Below, piece by piece: positions 52,701 through 60,025 of a stretch of DNA of 63,256 bases (positions within the stretch are counted from its first letter, which is position 1; every line of letters starts with the position of its first letter). The stretch is from Mycobacterium sp. E2479. GTDB lineage: Bacteria > Actinomycetota > Actinomycetes > Mycobacteriales > Mycobacteriaceae. The notes beneath the pieces were generated by a model, which ran no database searches, was not told where the DNA came from, and was given only the letters and a program-made list of their open reading frames with translations. The stretch spans positions 1 through 63,256 of the forward strand of contig NZ_LZJR01000151.1 in the NCBI RefSeq assembly GCF_001667925.1. Reading direction: 5' to 3'. A program made the translations under genes and the position numbers.

Positions 52701-52878
52701 GGACAAGGACACCCACGTATACGTGTGCGGCGACGGCGCGCGGATGGCGCCTGCGGTGCGCGGGTCCTTTCTCGACATCTATCGGACCCGGACGGGCGCT
52801 GACGACGACCGGGCCCGTGACTGGTTGAACGGTCTCATCGAATCCGACAACTACGTCGAGGACGTCTGGGCGGGGTGA
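49726..52878 (+). CDS. CYP102-type (P450 BM3-like) cytochrome P450-reductase fusion
   Basis: A 1050-residue self-sufficient monooxygenase. The P450 domain (1-460) has ETLR near 320 and haem-ligand Cys400 in FGTGARSCIGRQFALHEA. The FMN domain (about 477-640) has FHGSNLGT, SSYNGQP and VGDHNWADTYQ. The FAD/NADPH domain (about 660-1050) has RHYSIASSS, GTGVAPFLGFL and the terminal DVWAG with the FAD-stacking Trp. It would hydroxylate fatty acids with NADPH. The I-helix reads AGQLTTS instead of AGHETTS, so the His-Glu pair is replaced by Gln262-Leu263, while both Thr are kept. ATG 49726 is the start. Confidence 0.95.
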   Translation: MTEFRASSPPDLPGIPSAEGRLPGPDQLVGRPRALAVDLLGELHGPLFYADFNGGFRKLYACSLELVTELCDESRFAKNLTATLARVRPLAGDGLFTAYHGEPNWQRAHDVLLPGFSYAGLRAYHAAMLDINCKMIDRWDAKVGVGPVDVSADLQKLAMDTVALAGFGSRFDSFDRPGLAPIPQSFTTALGELSSDAPTSVFKEELTTLHTFIDGLIAEHRSGDREFEDLLALMLQQDPNGKPVLETENIRNQIMTFLIAGQLTTSELMPNTLYNIVSDPTVLHRVQAEVDTVFGAEDDYVPSYDDIGKLTYLRQVIDETLRLSPPVLHFDRMALEDTVIGGKYPIKRGEAVTVLTGALHRQPGWGDNVELFDPGRFAPERSACRPTALFKPFGTGARSCIGRQFALHEAAMTVARLVHRYRLIDSYHYVPQWETPTSRRPVGFRLDLLRRTPQDRETSTPGVEAAARQNAEQHPTAIRAGTRLAIFHGSNLGTCRALARQFADDATALGCTATVAPLDHAVGGFPEAEAAVIIASSYNGQPTDDARAFLTWLLDANTTLNPAPNVAVLGVGDHNWADTYQAIPQRIDERLGELKANRLVPRAAADTSGDMVGAIEEFAAALWSSLAERFGDPDAAPVTDAAEPLYELRRIVGPVTAAMDARSSVIPMTIVENTQLVSPGLGQAKMNVRVELPDGVDYQTGDHLTVMADNPPEVVDAVLAQLGIDPGLRLAINPRRSSRRLIALDREVSARELLTHFVELRKPVTSSQLRSLAAANSNPAERQRLTELAENPNGCPLSVLECLDEYPACVLTGAELLELLDPMVPRHYSIASSSMLSPRTVGLIVSVLDAPARSGHGLFKGVASNYLATVQPGQVIRARVDPARQAFRAGADPAKNVILVSAGTGVAPFLGFLGDRLAVQGAGAPVEPALCFFGVRDPEVDYIFRDRFEQAEAIGIVRMRPAFSRAPQDGVRYVQDRIAADADEVWNLLGDPDKDTHVYVCGDGARMAPAVRGSFLDIYRTRTGADDDRARDWLNGLIESDNYVEDVWAG

Positions 52879-52926
52879 ACCTCGTCATGGTTATGCCCGA
52901 GCGGTTGCGATTGGCAATGGCCTCGA

Positions 52927-53157
52927 TCAGGAAGCGTCGCGCAGGCGGGTCTCGACATCCTTGATTCCCTGGCGCAGGTGCTCAGCCAGGTGCCATTCCT
53001 CGCCGCTATGGGCATCGCGTAACGCCATGTCGACCGCCGTTTTGGCGTTCGAGAGGTGTCCTCGCCGTTCCTCCCCGTGAGTGGAGATGGCATGAAGGAC
53101 GGCCCCCACGGCTTCCTGACAGGCATTGGCGAAACCGCTGAGATGTGTGACCGACAT
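52927..53157 (-). CDS. Small hypothetical helical protein
   Basis: A 76-residue protein (MSVTHLSGFANACQEAVGAV to VETRLRDAS), predicted to be two or three helices rich in His, Glu and Arg. A GAAGGGG-type ribosome-binding site precedes ATG 53157, supporting a real gene. No domain is recognised. It lies convergent with the P450 gene, 48 bases from its stop. Confidence 0.6.
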   Translation of the reverse strand: MSVTHLSGFANACQEAVGAVLHAISTHGEERRGHLSNAKTAVDMALRDAHSGEEWHLAEHLRQGIKDVETRLRDAS

Positions 53158-53292
53158 GCTGACCCCTTCTTCTACCCGTGCTCAGCGAAGTGCCCGCTGT
53201 TACAGGACTACAAACATTTCTTCGTCGTCTACGCTCCTGGCGTTTCGAGTCCCGGCGGGGCTCCGCCGACGAGCGCCTGCCAGGAGCGCAGG

Positions 53293-54072
53293 TCAGTTGC
53301 CGGACTCGATTGCTGCGACCCTTGCGGCCGCGTCGGGTCCGCAGAAGCGCTGAAGGTCCACTCCGCCGGCGCCGAGGAGGTCATCAATGCGGTGCTTGAG
53401 GTCACCCGAGGAAAGGTGGGCGTACAGGTTCCGGCCTGGGCAGGAGGTCTGGGCGAGGTCACGATGGCCCGCCAGCGTGTCGCTCGAAACGTGGAAAGTC
53501 TGGGCGGCCCACGCGAAGGCGCGGGCTGCTCCCTGCAGCTGGGCCTCCGGCACGCCCTCTTGATCGAAGTCTCCTTCGCAGAGGACCAGGAAATGGCCCG
53601 TCGTGTCGTAGTCGGTCGCGGTGTCGCCCGCGATCTCGGTGCTCCGCAGCTCGTAGATGTTGCCATTGCGGTCGACGCCGACGTGATAGGCGATGTCGAT
53701 CCATCCGTGCTGGTCTTGGTGGTATCGCTGATCCTGTCTGAGATGGTTTGGGGCATTGCGGTTGTCGCCGAGGACGACCGCCTCGTGGTGCAGGGTCATC
53801 CGGGTGATGGTGTGGCGCTTCCCTCCGGAGCGGGCCGGTCGCGCCCCCCAGGCGTCCCGGCACAGCAATACCGCCGAAGTCGAAGCGGTCAGGGTTGCAC
53901 TGATCGTTGAGGTCGGGGGAGGAGACGGTGGATTCGGGCCGGTCCCAGAAGCGGCACTCGAGCAGCTGCCGACCAGGGACGCCGCCCCGGCACCGCCGGC
54001 CAGCGCTAGCAGCTGACGGCGGCTGACCAGAGCTGGCCGGCGGCGCGCTGGCTCACACACGGTCCTCACCAT
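53293..54072 (-). CDS. N-acetylmuramoyl-L-alanine amidase/PGRP-domain lipoprotein
   Basis: A 259-residue exported protein of the Amidase_2/PGRP family, which cuts the lactyl-peptide bond in peptidoglycan. The N-terminus shows a twin-arginine motif SRRQLL (17-22) and a lipobox LVGSC with Cys37. Zn ligands are His95 or 96 (LHHEAVV), a His in LAGHRDLAQT and a Cys in TSCPGRNLY. It overlaps the kinase-MurQ gene by 20 bases, so both are one transcription unit. The pair suggests release and cytoplasmic recycling of cell-wall sugars and peptides. Confidence 0.87.
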   Translation of the reverse strand: MVRTVCEPARRRPALVSRRQLLALAGGAGAASLVGSCSSAASGTGPNPPSPPPTSTISATLTASTSAVLLCRDAWGARPARSGGKRHTITRMTLHHEAVVLGDNRNAPNHLRQDQRYHQDQHGWIDIAYHVGVDRNGNIYELRSTEIAGDTATDYDTTGHFLVLCEGDFDQEGVPEAQLQGAARAFAWAAQTFHVSSDTLAGHRDLAQTSCPGRNLYAHLSSGDLKHRIDDLLGAGGVDLQRFCGPDAAARVAAIESGN

Positions 54073-55819
54073 ACGGGCGTGACACCGGACCGCGGGACGT
54101 CTTCATTCTGGTAGCACCCAGTGCGTCGCGCACGCGTCCGCGTGCCCGGTCGAGCCGGGTGGCGGCCTCGGTCGCGTCGAGGCCAGCGAGCAGGGCGACG
54201 ATCGCGGTCTTGGCGTGGCCACCCGCGGCGGCGAGCGCGGCGGTCGCGGTCTCCTCGTCGACGCCGGCCGCGTCGCGGACGATCCGCACCGCGCGGCGGC
54301 GCAGCTTCGCATTCGTCGCGCGCACGTCGACCATCCGCTGTCCATAGGCCTTGCCGAGCGCGATCATCACGCTCGTCGACAGCGCATTGAGCACGACCTT
54401 CTGGGCCGTGCCCGCGGTGAGCCGCGTTGACCCGGCGAGCACCTCGGGACCGGTGAGCAGCTCGATCACCAGGTCGGCGGCCGCCTCTCTTCTCGGGTTG
54501 TTGACGATCGCGACGGTGAGCGCACCCGCCGCGCGCGCGTGCTCTAGCGCCCCGACGACGTACGGAGTGCGGCCCGAGGCGGTGATCCCGACGAGTGTGT
54601 CGGCGGCGGTCAGGCCGGCGAGATCGGTTGGGGCAAAGGCGTCTTCGGCCCCCTCGATGGCCTCGGTCAGCGCCGCCGGCCCGCCGGCGATCACGCCGCG
54701 CACCAGATCGGTGCCGAACGTCGGCACGCACTCGGCCGCGTCGAGCACGCCGAGTCGCCCGGAAGTTCCGGCGCCGGCGTAGATCAGGCGCCCGCCGCGC
54801 TCCAGCCGCGCGGCGATCGCCTCGGCCGCCGCCGCAATCCGCGGAATCGCCGCTGCCACCGCGGCATGAGCCTCGCCTTCGGCGGCGACGAGCAGCGCAA
54901 CGACCTCGTCGATGGGCCGCGCGTCGAGGTCGTCCAGGTCTGGCCGCACGGCTTCGGTGGCCAGCGCATCGAGCCCGTCCGTCGTTGCGGCCGCCTGCCG
55001 GCGGATCACGTGCGGCTCGTGGATCGCCGCTAATCCCAACGCGCCGTCCAGCGCATCGCCGGCGGCGGGGATGACGTCGAGTTGCTCGCGCAGCGCCCGG
55101 ACTCCCGCCAGTCCGCCGACCATCGCCACCGGGCCGTCCCCGGCCGCGCGGGCGGTCGCCGCGAGCGCCTCGGCGGCAGAGCGGATGATCGCCAGCGCCG
55201 CGGCGTCACCAGCTGCGGCGAGGACGTCGGGCGCGAAGGACGCCAGCGCTCCGGCACCGGTGAGTTGCGCGGGCCAGGTCTCCGGCGCGCCGAAGCGGGC
55301 GCGGGCGGCGTCAAGCAGTGCGGTGGACGGTCCACGGCCGTCGTGGGCGCGTAGCGCCGCGCGCAGCCCGGCGGCGCCGATCCACGCGCCACCGCCCTCG
55401 TCGCCCAGCCAGGGTCCCCATCCATCGGCGCTGCGCAGCGAGCCGTTTGCATCGATCGCGAGCGCCACGACGCCGGTGCCCACGATCAGCACGACGCCCG
55501 GCTCCCCGCCCAGTGCGCCCGCGTGCGCGATAACAGCGTCACTGGTCACCGTGACGCGCTCCGTCCGCAGCGAGGTCAGTAGCGAATCGCCCAGGGCTCG
55601 CGCCGCGTCCGGCGCCGTCAGCGCGCCGGCGGCGCCAACGACCACTTCATCAACCGGGCCGAAATCTCGCACCAGCTTGCTGGCTAAGGTCACAATCGCG
55701 GCCTCGGCCGCCCGCGCGCCGCCCGGCGCCCCGAGCCCGGGCGCGCCCACCCCCTCGGCCCTCCGGCCGCCTGCGGCGGCTCGGCAGGACGTCTTGCCGA
55801 GGTCGACGGCGAGGATCAT
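54053..55819 (-). CDS. Fused N-acetylglucosamine/MurNAc kinase - MurNAc-6-phosphate etherase
   Basis: A 588-residue fusion. Residues about 1-260 are a BadF/NAGK-type sugar kinase (VDLGKTSCRAA; IVGTGVVALAID; GWGPWLGDEGGGAWIG). Residues about 275-575 are MurQ, a SIS-domain etherase (YAGAGTSGRLGVLDAAECVP, AIEGAEDAF, GITASGRTPYV). Together they would phosphorylate MurNAc and split it to GlcNAc-6-phosphate and lactate. The DNA is visibly richer in G+C and Ala codons than its neighbours, which may indicate transfer from another actinobacterium. ATG 55819 overlaps the VOC gene stop. Confidence 0.9.
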   Translation of the reverse strand: MILAVDLGKTSCRAAAGGRRAEGVGAPGLGAPGGARAAEAAIVTLASKLVRDFGPVDEVVVGAAGALTAPDAARALGDSLLTSLRTERVTVTSDAVIAHAGALGGEPGVVLIVGTGVVALAIDANGSLRSADGWGPWLGDEGGGAWIGAAGLRAALRAHDGRGPSTALLDAARARFGAPETWPAQLTGAGALASFAPDVLAAAGDAAALAIIRSAAEALAATARAAGDGPVAMVGGLAGVRALREQLDVIPAAGDALDGALGLAAIHEPHVIRRQAAATTDGLDALATEAVRPDLDDLDARPIDEVVALLVAAEGEAHAAVAAAIPRIAAAAEAIAARLERGGRLIYAGAGTSGRLGVLDAAECVPTFGTDLVRGVIAGGPAALTEAIEGAEDAFAPTDLAGLTAADTLVGITASGRTPYVVGALEHARAAGALTVAIVNNPRREAAADLVIELLTGPEVLAGSTRLTAGTAQKVVLNALSTSVMIALGKAYGQRMVDVRATNAKLRRRAVRIVRDAAGVDEETATAALAAAGGHAKTAIVALLAGLDATEAATRLDRARGRVRDALGATRMKTSRGPVSRPYGEDRV

Positions 55820-56184
55820 CGCAGCTTCTGCGCGAATTCAATGATGTTGCCGTCCGGGTCGGCGATGTGCAGCGTCCTTTCACGCCAAGGTCGATCCACC
55901 GGTCCGGTGAGGATTTCGACACCGAGTCCGCTCAGCCTTTCCGCTTCCACATTTACGTCCTCGATCAGGAAGCCGATCTCACCACACGGCGGGCTGCCGC
56001 CATCGCGACCGATGAGCTCCGGCAGTTTCGAGCGTTCGAAAAGCGAGAATTTTGTGTTCTCCATTTCGAACTCCACATAGCCGTCGCCCTCGATTCGCAC
56101 CCGGAGCCCGATCACGTCGCGGTAAAACGCCACGGACCGGTCGAGCGATTCGACATATTGGATGACGTAGTCCACACGACGCAT
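55816..56184 (-). CDS. VOC-superfamily (glyoxalase-like) protein
   Basis: A 122-residue vicinal-oxygen-chelate fold protein. The repeated beta-alpha-beta units read VDYVIQYVESLDRSVAFYRDV and IGFLIEDVNVEAERLSGLG; the C-terminal DPDGNIIEFAQ carries the metal-ligand Glu. ATG 56184 (MRRVDYVIQ) is preferred over a GTG nine bases upstream. Translational overlap with the kinase-MurQ gene is 4 bases. Substrate is unknown; members act as epimerases, lyases or dioxygenases. Confidence 0.83.
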   Translation of the reverse strand: MRRVDYVIQYVESLDRSVAFYRDVIGLRVRIEGDGYVEFEMENTKFSLFERSKLPELIGRDGGSPPCGEIGFLIEDVNVEAERLSGLGVEILTGPVDRPWRERTLHIADPDGNIIEFAQKLR

Positions 56185-56225
56185 GCAATGCACCGTATCG
56201 GTTTGCGCCGTGAGCTCGGCAAGGT

Positions 56226-56987
56226 TCAGCGACCGGTGAATATCGGAGCGCGGCGCTGGGCCGCTGCCGCCACGCCCTCACGGAAGTCAGCGGTCGCTGC
56301 AAGGCGCGTTTGTTCCTCGAGCTCGTGGGCGGTGGCGGCCGCGACGGCCTCGGCAAGTCCGGCGCGCATGGTGGTGCGGATGCTCGTGAGCGCCAGGGGA
56401 GCCGAAGCGGCGATGCGCTCAGCGAACCGAACCGCCGCCGGGCGAACATCGCCGTCAGCGGCGAGTTCATCGAAAAGTCCTGAGGCATAGCCGATTTCAC
56501 CACCGAAACGCTCACCGGTGAGCATCCACTCGAGTGCTTTTTGCTGGCCGACGACACGGGGCAGCGTGGCGGTGATACCGAAGCCGGGATGAAACCCGAG
56601 CCGGCTGAAATTGGCCGCGAATTTCGAGGAGGGTGCCGCCACCCGGAAGTCTGCGCTGAGGGCAAGCCCGAGCCCGCCGCCGATCGCGGCGCCGTGCACC
56701 GCCGCGACAACCGGCTTGCGGGCGCGGAACAACCGGATGGCCTGGGGATAAAGCTCGCCCGGTGACGAACGATTCTCGGCGGGCTGGGAGAAGTCGGCGC
56801 CGGCGCAGAAGTGTTTTCCCTCGGCGCACAACACGATCGCGCGGCACTCGATGTCGTCGTCGAGTTGCTCGTAGGCGTCGGCGATGCGCGCGATCAAGCC
56901 GGTGTCGAAGTAGTTGTTCGGGGGCCGATGGATCTCCACCATGGCCACGTGGCCGAGGAGTTCGATGGTCACATCGACAGTGGTCAT
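56226..56987 (-). CDS. Enoyl-CoA hydratase/isomerase-family protein
   Basis: A 253-residue crotonase-fold enzyme. The oxyanion segments are GKHFCAGADFS near 60 and HGAAIGGGLGLALSADFRVA near 100. The usual catalytic Glu pair is only partly kept (LGFHPGFGITATLPRVVG has no Glu where many hydratases do), so isomerase, lyase or hydratase action cannot be settled. ATG 56987 overlaps the hydrolase stop (ATGA). It belongs to the acyl-CoA operon. Confidence 0.88.
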   Translation of the reverse strand: MTTVDVTIELLGHVAMVEIHRPPNNYFDTGLIARIADAYEQLDDDIECRAIVLCAEGKHFCAGADFSQPAENRSSPGELYPQAIRLFRARKPVVAAVHGAAIGGGLGLALSADFRVAAPSSKFAANFSRLGFHPGFGITATLPRVVGQQKALEWMLTGERFGGEIGYASGLFDELAADGDVRPAAVRFAERIAASAPLALTSIRTTMRAGLAEAVAAATAHELEEQTRLAATADFREGVAAAAQRRAPIFTGR

Positions 56988-57748
56988 AGCCGTTCCAACA
57001 GTTCGCGCACGGCGGCATTGAATATCTCGGGCTGATCCATGTTCGCCGCATGCCCGGCGTTGTCGATGACAAGCTTGCGGGAATTGGAGATCTTGCGGTG
57101 CATGTAGTCGGCCGGGGCCAGGAAGTCGGAGTCGTGGGCGCCGACAACCACCAATGTGGGCACCGTGATGCGGTCGAGCGACGTGATCACGCGAGCGTCC
57201 TTTTGAGCCATCACACCGCGGGCGGCGCGAGGCAGTCCTTCGGGATGCGCATGGACCGCCTGAGCGAGTTCCGCCGAGGCGTCGGCGCGCCCTTCGCCGC
57301 GCTCGAGCTCTCCAGCGCGGCGTTCCACCCACGCGTTCCACTTGTCGCGTGCTTCGTCATTGCGATAGCCCGGTCCGGTGTCGACCAGCACCAGCCCGGC
57401 CACGCGCTGCGGATGGACGAGGTGGAAGGCCAGGGATAGGTAGCCGCCCAAGGACATTCCGCCGAGTACGGCGCGATCGGCACCCGCGGCGTCGAGAATG
57501 GCCGCCATGTCGGCGACGCAAAGCTGCTCGGTGTAGCGCTCCATGTCGTCGGGAGCGTCACTGCTGCCATGGCCGCGCTGGTCCCAGACGATCACCGGGC
57601 GGTCGACGCTCAAGGCATCGATATTGGGATTCCACATGCCCGCGGTGGCGCCGAAACCATGGGTGAGCAAAAGGGGCAGGCCCGTCGAGTCCTGGTTGTG
57701 CACCTGGTAGGCCAGCATGACCCCGTCTGGGCGCCGCAGCCGGTTCAC
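56984..57748 (-). CDS. Alpha/beta hydrolase
   Basis: A 254-residue hydrolase with a complete-looking fold: HGFGATAGMW near 30, VIVWDQRGHGSSD near 52, nucleophile Ser in GGMSLGGYLS near 96, acid region VVVGAHDSDFL and His in DNAGHAANMD near 236. GTG 57748 is chosen because it overlaps the dehydrogenase stop (GTGA) and gives the family-like start. The substrate is unknown. Confidence 0.88.
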   Translation of the reverse strand: MNRLRRPDGVMLAYQVHNQDSTGLPLLLTHGFGATAGMWNPNIDALSVDRPVIVWDQRGHGSSDAPDDMERYTEQLCVADMAAILDAAGADRAVLGGMSLGGYLSLAFHLVHPQRVAGLVLVDTGPGYRNDEARDKWNAWVERRAGELERGEGRADASAELAQAVHAHPEGLPRAARGVMAQKDARVITSLDRITVPTLVVVGAHDSDFLAPADYMHRKISNSRKLVIDNAGHAANMDQPEIFNAAVRELLERL

Positions 57749-58797
57749 GACACCACCTCCGACCCTGACTGGATGGCTGGGTACAGGGCATCGGGCCCAC
57801 CGGTGACCAGGGCAGCCCCGAGCCGGTCCGCCCAGCGGTGATGCCCTCCGCCTTCGTCTCGCCACGCCCAGAGCCGACGGGTCAGGTAATGCAACGGATA
57901 CTCCTTCGTCATACCGATAGCGCCATGCGTCTGGTGGGCGGCCGCGGTCACCAGCCGCGCGGCCCGGTCGGCAAGCATTTTGGCGCAAGCGATCTCGAAG
58001 CCGCCCCGGCCGAGTTCAACCGCTTCGACGGCACCGTCGATGGCCGATGCGACCACGGTGGCCTGCTGGTGGATGGTCACCAGATGTGCCTGCACGGCCT
58101 GGAAGCGACCGATGGGGCGTCCGAATTGCTCACGTTCGCCGCTGTAGCGCAGTGTCATTGCCGCGACGGCACTTACCGCGCCGGCCATCAGCGCGGCTCG
58201 CCCCAGCGCGGTGCGCTCCCACAGCGTCTGCTCGGAAACCGCGCCGGGTGCGTCGGCGCGCGCGGATACCGGTTCACCGTCGAAAATTATTGTGTCCCTT
58301 GGCTCGTCCGCGAGATTTAGCCCGCGGCGGACGGCCGGACCACCTTGCGCCGCGGGGCCCGGCGCGACCACGACGACGCCGCCGAGGAGTGCGATGACAT
58401 GCTCGGCGCGGTGCCCCCACGCGACGGCCGGTGCCGCGCCAAAAAGCCGGTCGCCCTCGAGACGGAGGGCTGGGGCGGGAGGCAGCACCGTGCGAACACC
58501 GTTGGGCAGTGTCAAACCGGCAGACGCCAACAGCCACCCACCGACCAGGCCGGCTTCGGCCAGGGGGACCGGTGCCGCGTGTGCTCCCGCGGCCCGCAGC
58601 AGTTGGACCGCATCGCCAACGCTGCCCCCGGCTCCGCCCAGCCCCTCCGGGACGGGGATGTCACTGAATCCACTCTGCCGCAAAGCGTTCCACAATCCTG
58701 ACACCCAACCGGCGGCTTCGGCTTCGCCGACATCCTCCCACCCGCTATGCGCGGCAAACAGTTTGGCTGCCGCGCTGTACAGTTCGTTGTCGCTCAT
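57745..58797 (-). CDS. Acyl-CoA dehydrogenase, small-subunit type
   Basis: A 350-residue acyl-CoA dehydrogenase homologue. Its C-terminal helical domain is clear (YSGEREQFGRPIGRFQAVQAHL; HQTHGAIGMTKEYPLHYLTRR), and the N-terminal half is shortened and divergent (LGGAGGSVGDAVQLLRAAG). It lies 3' of a second dehydrogenase with an ATGA overlap. Such pairs form alpha2-beta2 heterotetramers in steroid side-chain degradation (ChsE-type FadE pairs), so a cyclic or branched acyl-CoA substrate is plausible. Confidence 0.88.
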   Translation of the reverse strand: MSDNELYSAAAKLFAAHSGWEDVGEAEAAGWVSGLWNALRQSGFSDIPVPEGLGGAGGSVGDAVQLLRAAGAHAAPVPLAEAGLVGGWLLASAGLTLPNGVRTVLPPAPALRLEGDRLFGAAPAVAWGHRAEHVIALLGGVVVVAPGPAAQGGPAVRRGLNLADEPRDTIIFDGEPVSARADAPGAVSEQTLWERTALGRAALMAGAVSAVAAMTLRYSGEREQFGRPIGRFQAVQAHLVTIHQQATVVASAIDGAVEAVELGRGGFEIACAKMLADRAARLVTAAAHQTHGAIGMTKEYPLHYLTRRLWAWRDEGGGHHRWADRLGAALVTGGPDALYPAIQSGSEVVS

Positions 58798-59933
58798 GCC
58801 AAACCTTTGGCCGCGACCGAGCGCAGTATCTCGGTGGTGCCGCCCCGGATGGTGAACGATGGCGCGTCCAACGTTGCGCGGCGTAGCAACCGTTCGAACA
58901 GCGACGTGGTCTCGACGTCGCAGACCAGCTCGCCGTCCAGCAAGTCCCGCAGTGCGCTGACGACATCCTGTTCGAACCGGGTGCCCATTTCCTTGATGAG
59001 CGCGGCATCGGCAGCCGGCGTGCCGCCGGCGTCAATCGCCCTGGCCACGCTCACCGATAGCCGCCGCAGCACCCAGTATTGAGCCGCGAGTTCGCCGATC
59101 AGCCGACTCCCGCAGCGAGTGGCGGAAAGCTTCGGGCACTCGCGCATGAATTCTTGGACGAGGAGGAAGGTCGAGATCCACCGGTCTGGCCCGCTGCGCT
59201 CGAAGGCCAACTCGCTGGCGTTCTGTGCCCAACCTTGTCCGATTTCGCCGATCACCATCTCGTCGGGCACCAGCACGCCGTCGAGGACCACCTCGGCGAA
59301 GTGGTCGGTGCTCCCGCTCAAGTAGGGGATCGGCGTAACCGTGACGCCGGGACTGCGCATATCGATCAGGAACCGGCTCAGTCCCGTACGACGTTCGCCC
59401 TCGCCGGTTCGACACAGCGCGATCATGTAGTCGGCGTGCATCGCGTTGCTCGTCCAAACCTTCACGCCCGACACTCGCCAGCCATCCCCATCGCGCACAC
59501 CGCGCGTACGCACCGAAGCGAGGTCGCTTCCGGCGTCGGGTTCGCTCATGCCGATACAAAAACACAACTCGCCCCGGCAGATTCGCGGCAACAGCCACTG
59601 CTTTTGGTGCTCGGTGCCGTAACGAAGAAGCACCGGGGCGATTTGCCGGTCGGCCACCCAGTGATGCCCAACCGGGGCGCCCCAACGCAGCAGTTCCTCG
59701 ACGACGACAAAGCGGTCGACGGCGGTGGCGTCGCGGCCGCCGTAGCGCACCGGGACCGCCATGCCGATCCAGCCACGCTGGGCCAACGCGGCGGAAAACG
59801 ACCGATCGACCCCGGCGCCCATCCCGAGGCCAGGCTCGAACGTTCCCCAGGGCAGCGTCTCGGTCAGAAATTCCCGAACCCGTTCCCGCAATGCCAGCTC
59901 TGCGGCGGTGTGCGCGGCAGGCGACGGGACCAT
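58794..59933 (-). CDS. Acyl-CoA dehydrogenase, large-subunit type
   Basis: A 379-residue acyl-CoA dehydrogenase. FAD-binding segments are FCIGMSEPDAGSDLASVRT near 130 and WRVSGVKVWTSNAMHADYM near 152; the C-terminus reads FTIRGGTTEILRSVAAKGL, where the usual catalytic Glu position is Gly. It probably pairs with the following, overlapping small subunit. ATG 59933 is the operon's first gene; about 90 bases separate it from the convergent-side flavoprotein gene end at 60026. Confidence 0.9.
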   Translation of the reverse strand: MVPSPAAHTAAELALRERVREFLTETLPWGTFEPGLGMGAGVDRSFSAALAQRGWIGMAVPVRYGGRDATAVDRFVVVEELLRWGAPVGHHWVADRQIAPVLLRYGTEHQKQWLLPRICRGELCFCIGMSEPDAGSDLASVRTRGVRDGDGWRVSGVKVWTSNAMHADYMIALCRTGEGERRTGLSRFLIDMRSPGVTVTPIPYLSGSTDHFAEVVLDGVLVPDEMVIGEIGQGWAQNASELAFERSGPDRWISTFLLVQEFMRECPKLSATRCGSRLIGELAAQYWVLRRLSVSVARAIDAGGTPAADAALIKEMGTRFEQDVVSALRDLLDGELVCDVETTSLFERLLRRATLDAPSFTIRGGTTEILRSVAAKGLA

Positions 59934-60025
59934 ACCTCGCAGGCTAACCGCCTACTCCAAAGCGACGAAAGCTGCCGCCTCGCTCGGGTACACGACAGGA
60001 GTTCGCCGAACGGATGCAAGCGCGT

